In this document: in pieces, positions 47,434 to 57,890 of the stretch
Layout: every line of letters begins with the position of its first letter
How positions within the stretch are numbered: position 1 is the stretch's first letter
Source: Octadecabacter arcticus 238
GTDB taxonomy: Bacteria > Pseudomonadota > Alphaproteobacteria > Rhodobacterales > Rhodobacteraceae
Length of the DNA: 64,000 bases
NCBI RefSeq assembly: GCF_000155735.2
Contig: NC_020908.1
Coordinates: forward strand, 315,001-379,000
Reading direction: 5' to 3'
Translations under genes and position numbers: made by a program
Notes under the pieces: model-generated
Told to the model about the DNA's origin: nothing
What the model saw: the letters and a program-made list of their open reading frames with translations, nothing else
Databases searched by the model: none

Positions 47434-48349
47434 GGGTCAGGACCCATTAACTGATTGAGTTTGTCGCGTTGCGGTGATTCATCGTCCTCAATTGTAGGGG
47501 GATATGATGAGCAATCTATATTGGCTGAGTGAGGCACAGATGGAGCGTCTGCGGCCTTACTTTCCGAAGGCCCGAGGCCGTGCGCGTGTTGATGATCGTC
47601 GTGGCCTGAGTGGTATTATTTTTTATTAACCGCAATGGCTTACGGTGGTGTGATGCTCCTGCGGAATATGGACCGCCAAAGACGCTGTACAATCGTTGGA
47701 AGCGCTGGAGTGACATGGGCGTGTTTGGCTGGATCTTGATGGGGCTGGCCGAGCAGGCTCCCGATAACAAGACCATCTCCCCCCCTCTCATCGAAACTGC
47801 GTTTCGACTGCCGGGCAGTGGATGCCACCTACCTCAAAGCACATCGTACGGCCTCCAGCCTGGGGTTAAAAAAGGGGGGTGTGGACGCCTGATCGGGCTG
47901 ACCAAGGGCGGCATGAACCCTTGACCGGCAGGTGATTGGCACAATCGCCGAGAGGGGCCAAGCTGCATGCGGTTACAGATACCAGCGGTCGCCCGGTCCG
48001 CTTGTTTATCACGGCAGGTCAGGTGAGCGATTATACCGGCGCAGCTGCCCGAATGAATGGCCTGCCTGAAGCCGAGCGGCTCCTTGTTGACAGACGATAT
48101 GATGCTGACTGGTTCCGCGAAACCCTTGTAGACAGGGGCACAACGCCCTGCATCCCCGGTCGCAAGTCGCGCAAAAAGACCGTCAAGTACGACAAGCCCC
48201 GTTACAAACGACGCAACCGTATCGAGAGAATGTTCGGAAGGCTCAAAGATTGGCGCCGCGTCGCAACTTGCTACGACAGATCACCAACAGTCTTCCTCGC
48301 CGCAATCGCTCTCGCCGCAACCGTCATATTTTGGTTATGAGTCCTGAGC
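47434..48349 (+). mobile_element. IS5-family insertion sequence, degenerate
   Basis: The ends are GGGTCAGGACCCATTAAC at 47434 and, on the opposite strand, GGCTCAGGACTCATAACC ending at 48349. A CTA duplication flanks them (47431-47433, 48350-48352). The 916-bp size fits the IS427-like IS5 group. The transposase is broken by several indels, so the element cannot move by itself. Confidence 0.87.
47504..48340 (+). pseudogene. IS5-family transposase, frameshifted
   Basis: The protein starts NLYWLSEAQMERLRPYFPKA. It shifts frame after GLSGIIF at a T6 run near 47620, continues RNGLRWCDAPAEYGPPKTLY, changes frame again near 47810 (VDATYLKAHRTASS), and has a roughly 40-bp disruption near 47920. It then finishes in a clean frame, LHAVTDTSGRPVRLFITAGQ to RKKTVKYDKPRYKRRNRIER, ending at 48340. 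At least three lesions make it inactive. Confidence 0.87.
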
Positions 48350-49339
48350 CTAATTGGTTTACCAAAATGGAACCCTTGAACAAAATCGCATCCTTCGGCG
48401 GTCAGGAAATTTAGCTCATCTTTAGTCTTGACGCCTTCTGCCAGCAGTGGAATTCCAAACGCTTCACCTAGCGAGAGGTTCGAGCGAACGATTGCAGCGC
48501 GACGGCGGTCAAGATGCGAGTCTTTGAAGAAACTACGATCTATTTTGTTCTTGTCAAACGGGAAGGTTTGCAGCGTCGCGAGCGACGAATATCTGGTTCC
48601 AAAATCATCCATTGCGATAAGAATACCTATATCCTCGATCTGATTTAGAACACTCTGGGAGTGGGCTTGGTCGTGGATCAAGCTGGCTTCTGTAACCACT
48701 AATTCCAGTTGTTTGGGCGCCAGTTGGCTCTCGAACAGGATGTCGGACAAGTGTTTAAGGAATTCTGGGTGCGCCAGCTGCGGCGAGGCGACATTAACCC
48801 TAATATTAAGGGGATTTGACCATGAAACAGTTTCGAAACCCGCAGTCCTGAGCACCCACAGAACGATGTCCAGAATTAGGCCTGTTTCCTCAGCCTAGGG
48901 GATGGCTTCAACCGGTGAAACCGAGCCACGCTTGCGGTGCTGCCAGCGCACTAGAACCTCAAAACCTGCGATGTCATGCGATCCAGTTTGATTTTGGGGC
49001 TGATAAACGAGACTAAATTCATCCGTGGACCGTACGCAAAAAAGGTATTTTTGCCGAATGCGCCAAGAACCGCAATGCAAAGGGATAGACCTGTCAGGAC
49101 AGGTTCATATCCATGCTCGACCCCGGGGTCATAAGCGAGCATCGCAATAAAATGGGTGGTCAAGATCGTCGCGGCAGCGATGAGGCTGCTCATCACCAAT
49201 TGCTCACGTCTGCGCGGGCCAATTGCTGCAGCGAGGCGGATTAGGGTCCGCGCCGTTGGGCAAGCGCCCAACATACAAACTAAAGCCGCACCTAAGAGGA
49301 CGCCGTAGTCATGTTGTTGCGTCATGCAGCCCATAATTC

Positions 49340-49764
49340 GGTACAAAATCGATGCCATCGTCGCGGCAGACAAAGATCTCGCTGCACGCGCCGAGATTCT
49401 TACAAGCATTCCGGGCATCGCAAAGGTAACAGCCTGTGCGATATTAACCGAAATGCCCGAACTCGGACATTTGAGTGGCAAGAAAGCAGCGGCGCTGGCG
49501 GGCCTTGCACCCATATCGAGGCAATCGGGAAAGTGGCAAGGCAAGGAACGCATCCAGGGCGGTCGCGCCAGCGTCAGGCGCGCAGTCTATCTGCCAGCGG
49601 TTGTTGCTACACGCTTCAATCCAGACATGAAGGCAAAATACGAACATCTGATATCGACTGGGAAATGCAAGAAGCTGGTCATCACAGCCGTTATGCGAAA
49701 GCTGATTGTCACCGCAAATGCCCTTCTACGGGATCAGCGAAAATGGGGCGAATATCCAGCTTGA
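49340..49764 (+). pseudogene. IS110-family transposase C-terminal fragment
   Basis: About 140 residues of the Transposase_20 domain survive: RAEILTSIPGIAKVTACAIL, LSGKKAAALAGLAPISRQSG and GGRASVRRAVYLPAVVATRF, followed by KLVITAVMRKLIVTANALLR. The N-terminal DEDD half is absent; the 5' edge at about 49340 meets the MHYT pseudogene. It ends at its natural stop (49762-49764). Confidence 0.87.
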
Positions 49765-49806
49765 CCAATACGGATACTCAGCGTTTGCTTTGCAAACGGC
49801 TGCCGG

Positions 49807-50204
49807 GCAATGGACAACGGCATTCAGTTTTGTGAGCAGCCACGCAACCACAACACGCCCTATTCCCGGCCAATGCGGTTCGACATGATCTGCGCCGCAA
49901 ACGAGATCGAGCATCGACTAACCAAGCCAAACCATCCATGGACCAACGGGCAAGTCGAGCGGATGAACCGCACGATTAAGGACGCGACCGTGAAACGGTA
50001 TCACTATGACAGTCACGATCAGCTGCTGCCATCTCAGCGACTTCCTTGACGCCTACAATTATGCACGCCGCCTCAAGACACTCAGCGGCCTGACCCCTTA
50101 CGAATACATCTGCAAAATCTGGACTTCTGAGCCAGATCGATTCATCTTAAATACGTTCCACCAGATGCCGGGACTGAACACCTGGAAAAATCCAGAAAGA
50201 AAAG
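49807..50204 (+). pseudogene. IS481-family transposase C-terminal fragment, frameshifted
   Basis: The last third of an IS481-type DDE transposase is present: MDNGIQFCEQPRNHNTPYSR, PNHPWTNGQVERMNRTIKDA (containing the catalytic Glu) and YHYDSHDQL. After a shift near 50030 it continues SDFLDAYNYARRLKTLSGLT and PYEYICKIWTSEPDRFILNT. The first two thirds are missing. The fragment ends at the 3' edge of the Rieske oxygenase gene. Confidence 0.85.
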
Positions 50205-50208
50205 GCGG

Positions 50209-51249
50209 CTACTCGGCCATTTGGCGATCAACCTGTTGTTCTTCATTAATCATCGCCTGCAACTGGCGTCGAAAACGCAACTGTCCGCCGTCAATCGGCA
50301 AATCAATATGCGGGGATGATTTGTTGGTCATGCCCTTTTGCACGGCGTTCAGCACATCGCGGTCTTCTTCGAACGCGTGCTGCACATCTTCGGTCATCAT
50401 CTTGGACAGCGCCGTATCATCGGGGCGGATATTGCGCAGCTGGAACCAGTAATAGCGTGTTTTGCTGTCCGTCGTGGGTGTCATGAAATTGTAGCTGTCC
50501 ATGACAAATGTGTCTTTATGCAGCGGCCCATCGGGCCCACCAGTGCCGGCAGGGGTAAAGACGGCCTTGATCAGCGCGTGGGATGGAAAGCGGACCTCAT
50601 AATGTTGTAAACGGTCGCAATTGCCTTCGAATTCCACGACCTTTTTGTAGAACGGCGCGGGTTCGTGATCCATCATCCATCGCTGCACAATGACGCCGTT
50701 GTCTGTTTTGGAAACCCGCAACGGTGTGTCTTTCGTGGCATCGGTGGCAAAGCTGGATTGGTGCACCCAAGCGACGTGCGTTGGGTCGAGCAGGTTGTCG
50801 CACATCAGCAAATAATTGCAGTCCAGCTCCATTGCGTCGCCGCGGTTCATGCCCCACGCAGGGTCGCCGTAATTTTCGATATCAAAGATGTCATTCACGT
50901 CGGCCAGTGCCGGATTGCCCATCCAAATCCAGACCAATCCGTACTTTTCGTGCAAGGGGTATGCGTGAACGCGGGCGTTGGACGGGATGCGCCCCGTACC
51001 GGGTGCCCAAACGCATTGACCCGCGCAATCAAACGTCAGGCCATGATAGCCGCACTCAACTGTGTCGCCTTTAATGCGGCCCTTGGACAACGGCAATTTG
51101 CGGTGCGGGCACGCGTCTTCCAGCCCCACAAGCTCTCCCGCTTCGGATCGAAACACGCAGACGTTCTCGCCTAAAACGGTGATTTGCTGCAAATCGCGCG
51201 TGACTTCATGATCCCACGCCGCAACGTACCAAGCGTTCTTTAGAAACAT
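50209..51249 (-). CDS. Rieske non-haem iron oxygenase (VanA-type), last gene of hut operon
   Basis: The 346-residue oxygenase component has the Rieske cluster ligands Cys47/His49 (DACPHRKLPLSKG) and Cys66/His69 (ECGYHGLTF). The mononuclear iron site lies in CDNLLDPTHVAWVH, with His158 and His163. Overall it resembles vanillate O-demethylase and other demethylating Rieske enzymes; the substrate is unknown. It starts 4 nt after hutU on the same strand, so it belongs to the hutIHGU transcript, which is not a standard arrangement. No reductase gene is adjacent. Its last codons lie at the edge of the IS481 remnant, so a few native C-terminal residues may have been replaced. Confidence 0.88.
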   Translation of the reverse strand: MFLKNAWYVAAWDHEVTRDLQQITVLGENVCVFRSEAGELVGLEDACPHRKLPLSKGRIKGDTVECGYHGLTFDCAGQCVWAPGTGRIPSNARVHAYPLHEKYGLVWIWMGNPALADVNDIFDIENYGDPAWGMNRGDAMELDCNYLLMCDNLLDPTHVAWVHQSSFATDATKDTPLRVSKTDNGVIVQRWMMDHEPAPFYKKVVEFEGNCDRLQHYEVRFPSHALIKAVFTPAGTGGPDGPLHKDTFVMDSYNFMTPTTDSKTRYYWFQLRNIRPDDTALSKMMTEDVQHAFEEDRDVLNAVQKGMTNKSSPHIDLPIDGGQLRFRRQLQAMINEEQQVDRQMAE

Positions 51250-51253
51250 CCGT

Positions 51254-52924
51254 CTATCTCCCCAATATGCCTGGCAAATTTAGCCCATTTTCACGGGCAC
51301 AATCCAGTGCGTCTTCATATCCGGCGTCGGCGTGGCGCATCACGCCTGTTGCGGGATCATTCCACAAAACGTTGGCGATGCGACGATCAGCATCTTCCGT
51401 GCCATCACAGCAAATGACCATGCCTGAATGTTGCGAAAAGCCCATTCCGACGCCGCCACCGTGGTGAAGTGACACCCAAGTGGCCCCGCCCGCGACGTTC
51501 AGCATCGCATTCAGCAATGGCCAGTCGGACACGGCGTCTGAGCCGTCTTTCATGGCTTCAGTTTCGCGGTTGGGTGATGCAACAGACCCGCTATCAAGAT
51601 GGTCGCGGCCGATCACAACTGGCGCGGACAATTCACCCATGCGCACCATTTCATTGAATGCCAGCCCCAGCTTGTCACGAAGTCCGAGGCCAACCCAGCA
51701 AATCCGTGCGGGCAGGCCTTGGAACGCAATCCGTTCGCGCGCCATATCCAGCCAGTTGTGCAGATGTGGATCGTCGATCAGCTCTTTCACCTTGGCATCG
51801 GTTTTGTAAATGTCTTCGGGGTCACCCGACAACGCACACCAGCGGAACGGGCCAATGCCGCGGCAAAACAGCGGGCGTATATAGGCGGGCACAAATCCGG
51901 GAAAGGCGAACGCGTTCTCAAGCCCCTCATCCAAGGCGACTTGTCGGATGTTGTTGCCGTAATCCAGTGTTGGCACGCCAGCGTTCCAGAAATCCACCAT
52001 TGCGGCGACTTGCACCTTCATTGATGCGCGGGCGGCCTTTTCAACGGCCTTTGGATCGCTTTCCTGCGTTTCACGCCACTGCGCCACGGTCCAACCTTGT
52101 GGTAAATAGCCGTGGATCGGGTCGTGGGCGGATGTCTGGTCGGTGACAATGTCGGGTTTCACACCGCGTTTGGCGAGGTCAGGGAAAACATCAGCGGCGT
52201 TCCCAATCAGCGCGACGGACTTGGCTTCACCCGCTTCGGTCCAAGCGGCAATCATCGCCAATGCTTCGTCAAGATCATGGGTCTTTTCATCGACATAACG
52301 CGTGCGCAGCCGGAAATCGGCGCGGGTTTCGTCGCATTCGACCACGAGGCAACACGCTCCTGCCATCACTGCGGCCAAGGGTTGCGCACCGCCCATTCCG
52401 CCAAGACCAGCGGTCAAGACCCAGCGCCCCGTTAGGTTGCCGTTATAGTGCTGGCGCCCCGCTTCCATGAACGTTTCATAGGTGCCCTGCACGATGCCTT
52501 GCGTGCCGATGTAAATCCACGACCCCGCGGTCATCTGACCGTACATCGCGAGGCCCTTTTTATCGAGCTCGTTAAAGTGATCCCATGTCGCCCAATGGGG
52601 CACGAGGTTGGAATTTGCGATCAGAACGCGCGGCGCGTCTTTGTGGGTGTTGAACACGCCAACAGGTTTGCCGGACTGCACAAGCAGTGTCTGGGTCACT
52701 TCAAGGTCTTTCAGTGCAGCAATGATCGCGTCAAAGTCTTCCCATGTGCGCGCAGCACGACCAATGCCGCCATACACCACAAGCTCATGCGGGTTTTCCG
52801 CAACGTCAGGGTGCAGATTATTCATTAGCATCCGCATCGGAGCCTCTGTTAGCCAGCTTTTGCAGGTGATCTCGCTGCCTGTGGGTGCAAACACATCGCG
52901 GATGTTGTGGCGTGAATTGGTCAT
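51254..52924 (-). CDS. hutU: Urocanate hydratase
   Basis: HutU hydrates urocanate to 4-imidazolone-5-propionate using NAD+ as an electrophile. The 556-residue protein has the family start [20 protein letters not shown], the NAD-binding [20 protein letters not shown] near residue 175, the [17 protein letters not shown] segment and [20 protein letters not shown] near residue 490. Length is standard. Its ATG overlaps the hutG stop by 4 nt. Confidence 0.97.
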   Translation of the reverse strand: MTNSRHNIRDVFAPTGSEITCKSWLTEAPMRMLMNNLHPDVAENPHELVVYGGIGRAARTWEDFDAIIAALKDLEVTQTLLVQSGKPVGVFNTHKDAPRVLIANSNLVPHWATWDHFNELDKKGLAMYGQMTAGSWIYIGTQGIVQGTYETFMEAGRQHYNGNLTGRWVLTAGLGGMGGAQPLAAVMAGACCLVVECDETRADFRLRTRYVDEKTHDLDEALAMIAAWTEAGEAKSVALIGNAADVFPDLAKRGVKPDIVTDQTSAHDPIHGYLPQGWTVAQWRETQESDPKAVEKAARASMKVQVAAMVDFWNAGVPTLDYGNNIRQVALDEGLENAFAFPGFVPAYIRPLFCRGIGPFRWCALSGDPEDIYKTDAKVKELIDDPHLHNWLDMARERIAFQGLPARICWVGLGLRDKLGLAFNEMVRMGELSAPVVIGRDHLDSGSVASPNRETEAMKDGSDAVSDWPLLNAMLNVAGGATWVSLHHGGGVGMGFSQHSGMVICCDGTEDADRRIANVLWNDPATGVMRHADAGYEDALDCARENGLNLPGILGR

Positions 52925-53721
52925 GAGGTGCCTCTTAGGGTTGGTGTAAGTTCGGCCAATGCCGTGAGGATTTCGGTCAGATGCGGACGCAGTCTATCCG
53001 CTTTCGCGTGGTCATAGGTCCACGGTGCCGCCTCATCTTGCAGGTAAGTGGATTGGGCCAGTTCCAGTTGGATCGCGTGGATGCCACTTGCAGGTTGCCC
53101 GTAATGCCGCGTCGTCCAACCGCCCTTGAAACGACCATTGACGGTCGTGGTATATCCCGCAGCCGAGTTGCAGATCCCCGTCGCCGCAGTCGCAATCGCG
53201 GGCGCACAGGTGACGCCCATATAGGTGCCGATGTTAAAGTCAGGCAGGGTGCCATCAAACAAGAATGGGATGTTTGCGCGGATCGAATGACAGTCGAATA
53301 GAATGGCGGACCCGTGCAGCCCCTGCACGCGGGTCAATTCTGCGCGCAACGCCGCGTGATAGAGCGCATGAAACGCAATCCGGCGTGCATCAATCTGCGC
53401 GTCCGTGGGCGGGGTCTCCCAAATGTCTAGACCGTCGAAATCCGTTGTCGGCACCAACGTCGTGGTGTTCTGACCCGGGTAAAGGCCGACGCCAGTCGGG
53501 TCACGATTTGCGTCAATGACATAGCGGTGAAAATTTGCTTTGACGGTTGTGATGTCTGGCATCAACCCGTCGTATAGCCGATCAATATGCCAGTCGGTAT
53601 CGGCCAACTTGCGCTCGTTCTCGCACAACGCGCCCTTCACATCATCGGGCACAAACGTCCCCGAATGCGGCAATCCCAAAACAATTGGCCCTGTGCCTTG
53701 TGTCACCGAAACGGGGGTCAT
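52921..53721 (-). CDS. hutG: N-formylglutamate deformylase
   Basis: HutG hydrolyses N-formyl-L-glutamate to glutamate and formate, the last step of the five-step histidine route. The 266-residue FGase-family protein shows [14 protein letters not shown] near residue 15, [20 protein letters not shown] near 67 and [13 protein letters not shown] near 140. Its presence with HutF means the formate-yielding pathway is used. It overlaps hutH and hutU by ATGA. Confidence 0.94.
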   Translation of the reverse strand: MTPVSVTQGTGPIVLGLPHSGTFVPDDVKGALCENERKLADTDWHIDRLYDGLMPDITTVKANFHRYVIDANRDPTGVGLYPGQNTTTLVPTTDFDGLDIWETPPTDAQIDARRIAFHALYHAALRAELTRVQGLHGSAILFDCHSIRANIPFLFDGTLPDFNIGTYMGVTCAPAIATAATGICNSAAGYTTTVNGRFKGGWTTRHYGQPASGIHAIQLELAQSTYLQDEAAPWTYDHAKADRLRPHLTEILTALAELTPTLRGTS

Positions 53722-55259
53722 TCCGCAAAACCTTTAACGAATGGCGGTAGGTTAACCGCGCCACACAGCGTCCCCGTCGCGATCATATCCGCAGCCGCTT
53801 CGATTGACGGCGCCAAATAGCGATCCTGTGCCAATGTCGCCACTTTGGCGCGCAAGACTGCCATCGCCGCCTGTAACGCGGCGCTGGTTTGCAAGGGTGT
53901 CCGAAATTCGATTCCCTGCACGCCACACATCGCCTCAACGCCGATAATAACATTAAGGTTTGCATTCATCCGCACCAACCGTCGTGCGGCGTGGGCGGCC
54001 ATGCTGACATGGTCTTCTTGGTTGGCAGACGTTGGTGTGCTGTCTGTCGTGCAAGGATTGGCGAGGTGCTTGTTCTCGCTCATCAGCGCAGCTGTCGTGA
54101 CTTCTGCAATCATCAGGCCGGAATTCAGGCCGGGATTAGGGGTCAGGAACGGTGGCAGGTCAAATGACAAAGTCGGGTCGACCATCAGTGCCACGCGGCG
54201 CTGGGCAATCGCGCCGATTTCAGACACGGCGACGGCAATTTGGTCGGCCGCGAAACCGACAGGTTCGGCGTGAAAATTACCACCGGAAACGATCAGTCCT
54301 TCGTCGACCAGAACAAGCGGATTGTCGGTGACTGCATTCGCCTCAACCTCCAAAGTGCGCCCTGCGAAATGCAGTAAATCCATAGCAGCGCCCGTTACCT
54401 GTGGTTGGCACCGAATGCAGTAGGGGTCTTGCACACGGGTATCGCCGTCGCGGTGGCTGTCGCGGATCTGCGACCCCTCCATCAGGGCGCGCTGTGCGCG
54501 GGCGACTGCGATCTGTCCAGCATGGCCGCGCAGTGTATGAATTGCGTCTTCCAGTGGGGCGGTTGATCCCATGATGGCGTCGGTCGATAACGCGCAGGTC
54601 AAAACCGAGGCGGCGGCGTTTTGCCATGCCCCCCATAGTCCTACCAACGCGCACGCCGTTGAAAATTGCGTGCCGTTGATTAACGCGAGACCTTCTTTTG
54701 TACCCAGTGTAATCGGGCTTAAGCCAGCCTTTGCCAGAGCCTCGCCAGCAAGCATTCGGTCGTCGTTAAAAATCGCCTCCCCCTCGCCGATCATCGCGGC
54801 GGCCATATGCGCCAGCGGCGCGAGATCACCAGACGCGCCGACCGATCCTTGGCTTGGGATCACAGGCGTTACATTTTTGGCAAGCATGTTTTCAAGCATC
54901 GCCACCGTCGTCATCACCACACCGGATGCTCCACGACCGAGCGACAGAAGTTTCAGCGCCATCATCAAGCGGGTCGTAGCACTATCCAGCGGGTCACCAA
55001 CGCCGCAGCAATGGGACAGGATCAGGTTGCGTTGTAGGGTGGCTAGGTCTTTGGCAGCGATCTTGACGCTGGCCAACTTGCCGAAACCTGTGTTGATGCC
55101 GTAGACGGCTGCTTCGCCTGCTGCGGCTTGCGCGACCAGATCAGCGGCGGCGTTTATGCCAGCGTGAGATGACGGGTCAAGTGTGGCAGGTTTCTGGCCG
55201 GACCAAATATCGCGAAGCTGTGCAAGCGTCGCAAAACCGGGTGTGAGGATGACAGTCAT
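53718..55259 (-). CDS. hutH: Histidine ammonia-lyase
   Basis: HutH eliminates ammonia from L-histidine to give urocanate. The 513-residue protein has the MIO-forming Ala-Ser-Gly in [16 protein letters not shown] near residue 143, the [13 protein letters not shown] start region, and [18 protein letters not shown] near residue 405. Length is normal. It overlaps both neighbours by 4 nt in the order hutI-hutH-hutG-hutU. Confidence 0.97.
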   Translation of the reverse strand: MTVILTPGFATLAQLRDIWSGQKPATLDPSSHAGINAAADLVAQAAAGEAAVYGINTGFGKLASVKIAAKDLATLQRNLILSHCCGVGDPLDSATTRLMMALKLLSLGRGASGVVMTTVAMLENMLAKNVTPVIPSQGSVGASGDLAPLAHMAAAMIGEGEAIFNDDRMLAGEALAKAGLSPITLGTKEGLALINGTQFSTACALVGLWGAWQNAAASVLTCALSTDAIMGSTAPLEDAIHTLRGHAGQIAVARAQRALMEGSQIRDSHRDGDTRVQDPYCIRCQPQVTGAAMDLLHFAGRTLEVEANAVTDNPLVLVDEGLIVSGGNFHAEPVGFAADQIAVAVSEIGAIAQRRVALMVDPTLSFDLPPFLTPNPGLNSGLMIAEVTTAALMSENKHLANPCTTDSTPTSANQEDHVSMAAHAARRLVRMNANLNVIIGVEAMCGVQGIEFRTPLQTSAALQAAMAVLRAKVATLAQDRYLAPSIEAAADMIATGTLCGAVNLPPFVKGFAE

Positions 55260-56449
55260 AGTGACCCCTTAAAAATGCGGGAATAAAGCGGGTTGAATCC
55301 GATACGGTAGGAGAGTTCGGCAGGATGGGCGGCGTTCCAGATGTTGATGTCGGCGCATGCGCCCGTCCTGATCCGACCGCGATTTGGTTCCCCCAAGGCC
55401 TTTGCTGCATGCACTGTCATGCCCAAAAGCGCCTCAAGAGGGGTCATGCGAAAGAGGGTGCAGGCCATGTTCATTGTCAGCAACGGCGACGTCAGCGGCG
55501 ATGATCCGGGATTACAATCGGTTGCCAAAGCCATCGGGACTTTGTGGTCGCGAAAGGACTGGATTGGCGGCGCTTGGACCTCGCGCAAGGTATAGAATGC
55601 GCCTGGCAAAATGACAGCAACGGTGCCCGATACGCCAAGGGCTGCGGCATCCGCCTCTGTCGCATATTCCACATGATCCGCGCTCAGTGCTCTGTATTGT
55701 GCCGCCAGTTTGGTACCACCAATGTTTGATAATTGTTCGGCATGTAATTTCACTGGCAGGCCCAATTCCACAGCCACATCAAACACCCGCGTGATTTGTG
55801 CGGGATCGAATGCGATGCCTTCGCAAAACCCGTCTACCGCATCGACTAATCCGTCGACGTGGGCGGCGCGCAGGGCAGGGATACAGACCTCGTCGATATA
55901 GGCGTCGGCCCGACCCGCATAATCGGCCGGTACGGCATGTGCGCCCAGAAACGTCGTGCGCACATCAATGGGGCGGGCTTTGGTGATTGCGCGCGCAACG
56001 CGCAGCATTTTCAGTTCTGTGTCTATATCCAAACCATAGCCAGACTTCACCTCGATCAGCGTCACGCCTTCTGCAATCATCGCGTCCACACGGGTGAGGG
56101 CGTCGATAAGCAAGGCATCCTCGCTCGCGGCGCGGGTGGCTTTCACCGTCGATATAATACCGCCACCGGTGCGGGCGACGTCTTCGTAACTGGCCCCATT
56201 CAAACGCAGTTCAAATTCGCGCGCGCGATTGCCGCCGAACACCACATGAGTATGGCAATCAATCAGTGCTGGTGTCACCAATCGCCCGCCAACGTCGTGT
56301 GCAACGTCATCGCGATACAGGGCGGGCATGTCGTTCGCGTTCCCGACCCATGCAATCGTTTCACCACGCACCGCAATGGAACCGCGTCCGATCAACCCAA
56401 AGCTGTCATCGCTTTGCAGTGTGGCGATGTGGGCGTTTGTCAGGATCAT
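55256..56449 (-). CDS. hutI: Imidazolonepropionase
   Basis: HutI opens the imidazolone ring to N-formimino-L-glutamate. The 397-residue amidohydrolase has the metal site [13 protein letters not shown] near residue 70, [14 protein letters not shown] segment [20 protein letters not shown] near 135, [20 protein letters not shown] and [20 protein letters not shown] near residue 315. It is the first gene of the minus-strand hut operon; the operator region lies between it and hutF. Confidence 0.96.
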   Translation of the reverse strand: MILTNAHIATLQSDDSFGLIGRGSIAVRGETIAWVGNANDMPALYRDDVAHDVGGRLVTPALIDCHTHVVFGGNRAREFELRLNGASYEDVARTGGGIISTVKATRAASEDALLIDALTRVDAMIAEGVTLIEVKSGYGLDIDTELKMLRVARAITKARPIDVRTTFLGAHAVPADYAGRADAYIDEVCIPALRAAHVDGLVDAVDGFCEGIAFDPAQITRVFDVAVELGLPVKLHAEQLSNIGGTKLAAQYRALSADHVEYATEADAAALGVSGTVAVILPGAFYTLREVQAPPIQSFRDHKVPMALATDCNPGSSPLTSPLLTMNMACTLFRMTPLEALLGMTVHAAKALGEPNRGRIRTGACADINIWNAAHPAELSYRIGFNPLYSRIFKGSL

Positions 56450-56486
56450 CGGGACGACTCACTTGCAATCATTTGCGGTAATGGTG

Positions 56487-56504
56487 ATTATGTGCATACA
56501 TAAT
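56487..56504. promoter_or_regulatory. Probable HutC operator
   Basis: The 18-bp palindrome ATTATGTGCATACATAAT has perfect 7-bp arms around a GCAT centre. It lies in the 76-nt gap between the divergent hutI and hutF starts, the expected position for HutC, a GntR-family repressor released by urocanate. The A/T-rich arms with GT/AC are typical of GntR/HutC sites. Confidence 0.7.
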
Positions 56505-56525
56505 AACAAGTCAAGCGAGCGCATT

Positions 56526-57890
56526 ATGACAATGCTTTGGACTAAAACCGCGCTGCTTCCATCAGGTTGGCAGTCCGATGTGTTGATCGAGATTGATGCG
56601 GATGGCCGCATTGCTGACGTGCAAACGGGCGTCCCTGAACAAGGGGACCGCCTTGGGATACTGTTGCCCGCCCCCGTCAATGTGCACAGCCATGCGTTCC
56701 AACGCGCGATGGCGGGTCTCACCGAACGGCGCGGGCCAAACCCCAGCGACAGTTTCTGGACATGGCGGCAGTTGATGTTCCGGTTTTTGGATCGCCTGAA
56801 GCCGGATCATGTCGAAGCGATCGCAGCCTTTGTTCAGATGGAAATGCTGGAAGCGGGGTATGCCACAAATGCCGAATTTCACTATCTACACCATCAAACG
56901 GGCGGCACACCCTACGACAATATCGCCGAAATGTCTGACCGCGTGGCTGGTGCGGCATCAACGTCTGGGATCGGGCTGTGCCTTCTGCCGGTTCACTACC
57001 AGTACGGCGGCTGCGACGGGCGGGATTTGGGGGAGGGGCAAATCCGGTTTGGCAACTCACTGGACCAGTTTCAGGCGCTGCACGCTAAGGCCGTTGAGGG
57101 TCTGGCTAACTTGCCTAAGGACACAGGTATTGGTGCAGCACCGCATTCGTTGCGGGCTGTCGGGATCGATGATCTAAAATCCTATGTCGATCATTTTCCG
57201 TCCGGCCCGATCCATATGCATTTGGCAGAACAACGCGCTGAGGTTGATGAAGTGCGGCAACACTGGGGGGCGCGGCCCGTGGAATGGGCCTTTGAAAATA
57301 TGGCGCTGGATGACCGTTGGTGCCTGATCCATTGCACCCAAATGACATCAGACGAAACGCTGCGGTTGGCCGGTTCTGGCGCAGTAGCAGGGTTGTGCCC
57401 AATAACGGAAAGCAGCCTTGGCGACGGCATCTTTGACGCCGTCCGCTGGGCCGATGCGGGCGGGGCATATGCGGTTGGGTCCGACAGCAACATCCGCATT
57501 TCGCTGAGCGAGGAATTGCGCACGCTCGACTATTCCCAACGTCTGCGCGACGGAACGCGGGCGGCTTTAGCGTCGGCGGACCGCTCAACCGGGCGGCGCC
57601 TGTTTGATGGTGTTCTATTAGGAGGTGCAAAAGCGACCCAACGCCAAACTGGACGGATCGAAATCGGATGTTGGGCCGATCTTCTCGCGCTTGATTCAAC
57701 GTCTGAACATATGTGGGGGCGGGTTGGTGACACAGCGTTGGATTCGTGGATTTTCGCAGGCGACGACCGCCTTGTGACAGACGTCTGGTCGGCGGGGCGT
57801 CATATGGTAAAGTCAGGCGAACACGTGGCACGACGCGAAATTGTCGCCACCTACAAACGCACAATCGACGCCCTGAAAGATGCTATATGA
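56526..57890 (+). CDS. hutF: Formimidoylglutamate deiminase
   Basis: HutF deiminates N-formimino-L-glutamate to N-formyl-L-glutamate. The 454-residue amidohydrolase has the metal site VNVHSHAFQRAMAGLTERRG near residue 53, LPVHYQYGGCDGRDLGEGQI near 153, MHLAEQRAEVDEVRQHWGAR near 232 and AVGSDSNIRISLSEELRTLD near 318. ATG 56526 is the likely start (ATG 56532 is possible); a longer upstream frame would read through the operator and hutI. Its stop overlaps the hutC ATG. Confidence 0.94.
   Translation: MTMLWTKTALLPSGWQSDVLIEIDADGRIADVQTGVPEQGDRLGILLPAPVNVHSHAFQRAMAGLTERRGPNPSDSFWTWRQLMFRFLDRLKPDHVEAIAAFVQMEMLEAGYATNAEFHYLHHQTGGTPYDNIAEMSDRVAGAASTSGIGLCLLPVHYQYGGCDGRDLGEGQIRFGNSLDQFQALHAKAVEGLANLPKDTGIGAAPHSLRAVGIDDLKSYVDHFPSGPIHMHLAEQRAEVDEVRQHWGARPVEWAFENMALDDRWCLIHCTQMTSDETLRLAGSGAVAGLCPITESSLGDGIFDAVRWADAGGAYAVGSDSNIRISLSEELRTLDYSQRLRDGTRAALASADRSTGRRLFDGVLLGGAKATQRQTGRIEIGCWADLLALDSTSEHMWGRVGDTALDSWIFAGDDRLVTDVWSAGRHMVKSGEHVARREIVATYKRTIDALKDAI

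Larger units (their letters stand above)
47346..49340 (-). pseudogene. MHYT-EAL cyclic-di-GMP signalling protein, multiply broken
   Basis: Pieces of a membrane c-di-GMP phosphodiesterase lie in order on the minus strand. An MHYT sensor start (MTQQHDYGVLLGAALVCMLG, ILTTHFIAMLAYDPG) runs to about 49045. The GGDEF region is missing and the frame changes into an EAL domain (FSLVYQPQNQ, FEVLVRWQHRKRGSVSP), which hits a TAG at 48895-48897. The rest of EAL follows (LIAMDDFGTRYSSLATLQTF, LLAEGVKTKDELNFL) until IS5 at 48349. Beyond the IS the frame resumes as LSATRTLFMDQDMDTA to a stop at 47346. Its N-terminus abuts an IS110 stump. Function is lost. Confidence 0.87.

Noticed and set aside
57746..57886. 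47-codon N-terminal extension of HutC
   Set aside because: It overlaps hutF in another frame and is arginine-rich; the ATGA overlap at 57887 gives the normal GntR N-terminus.
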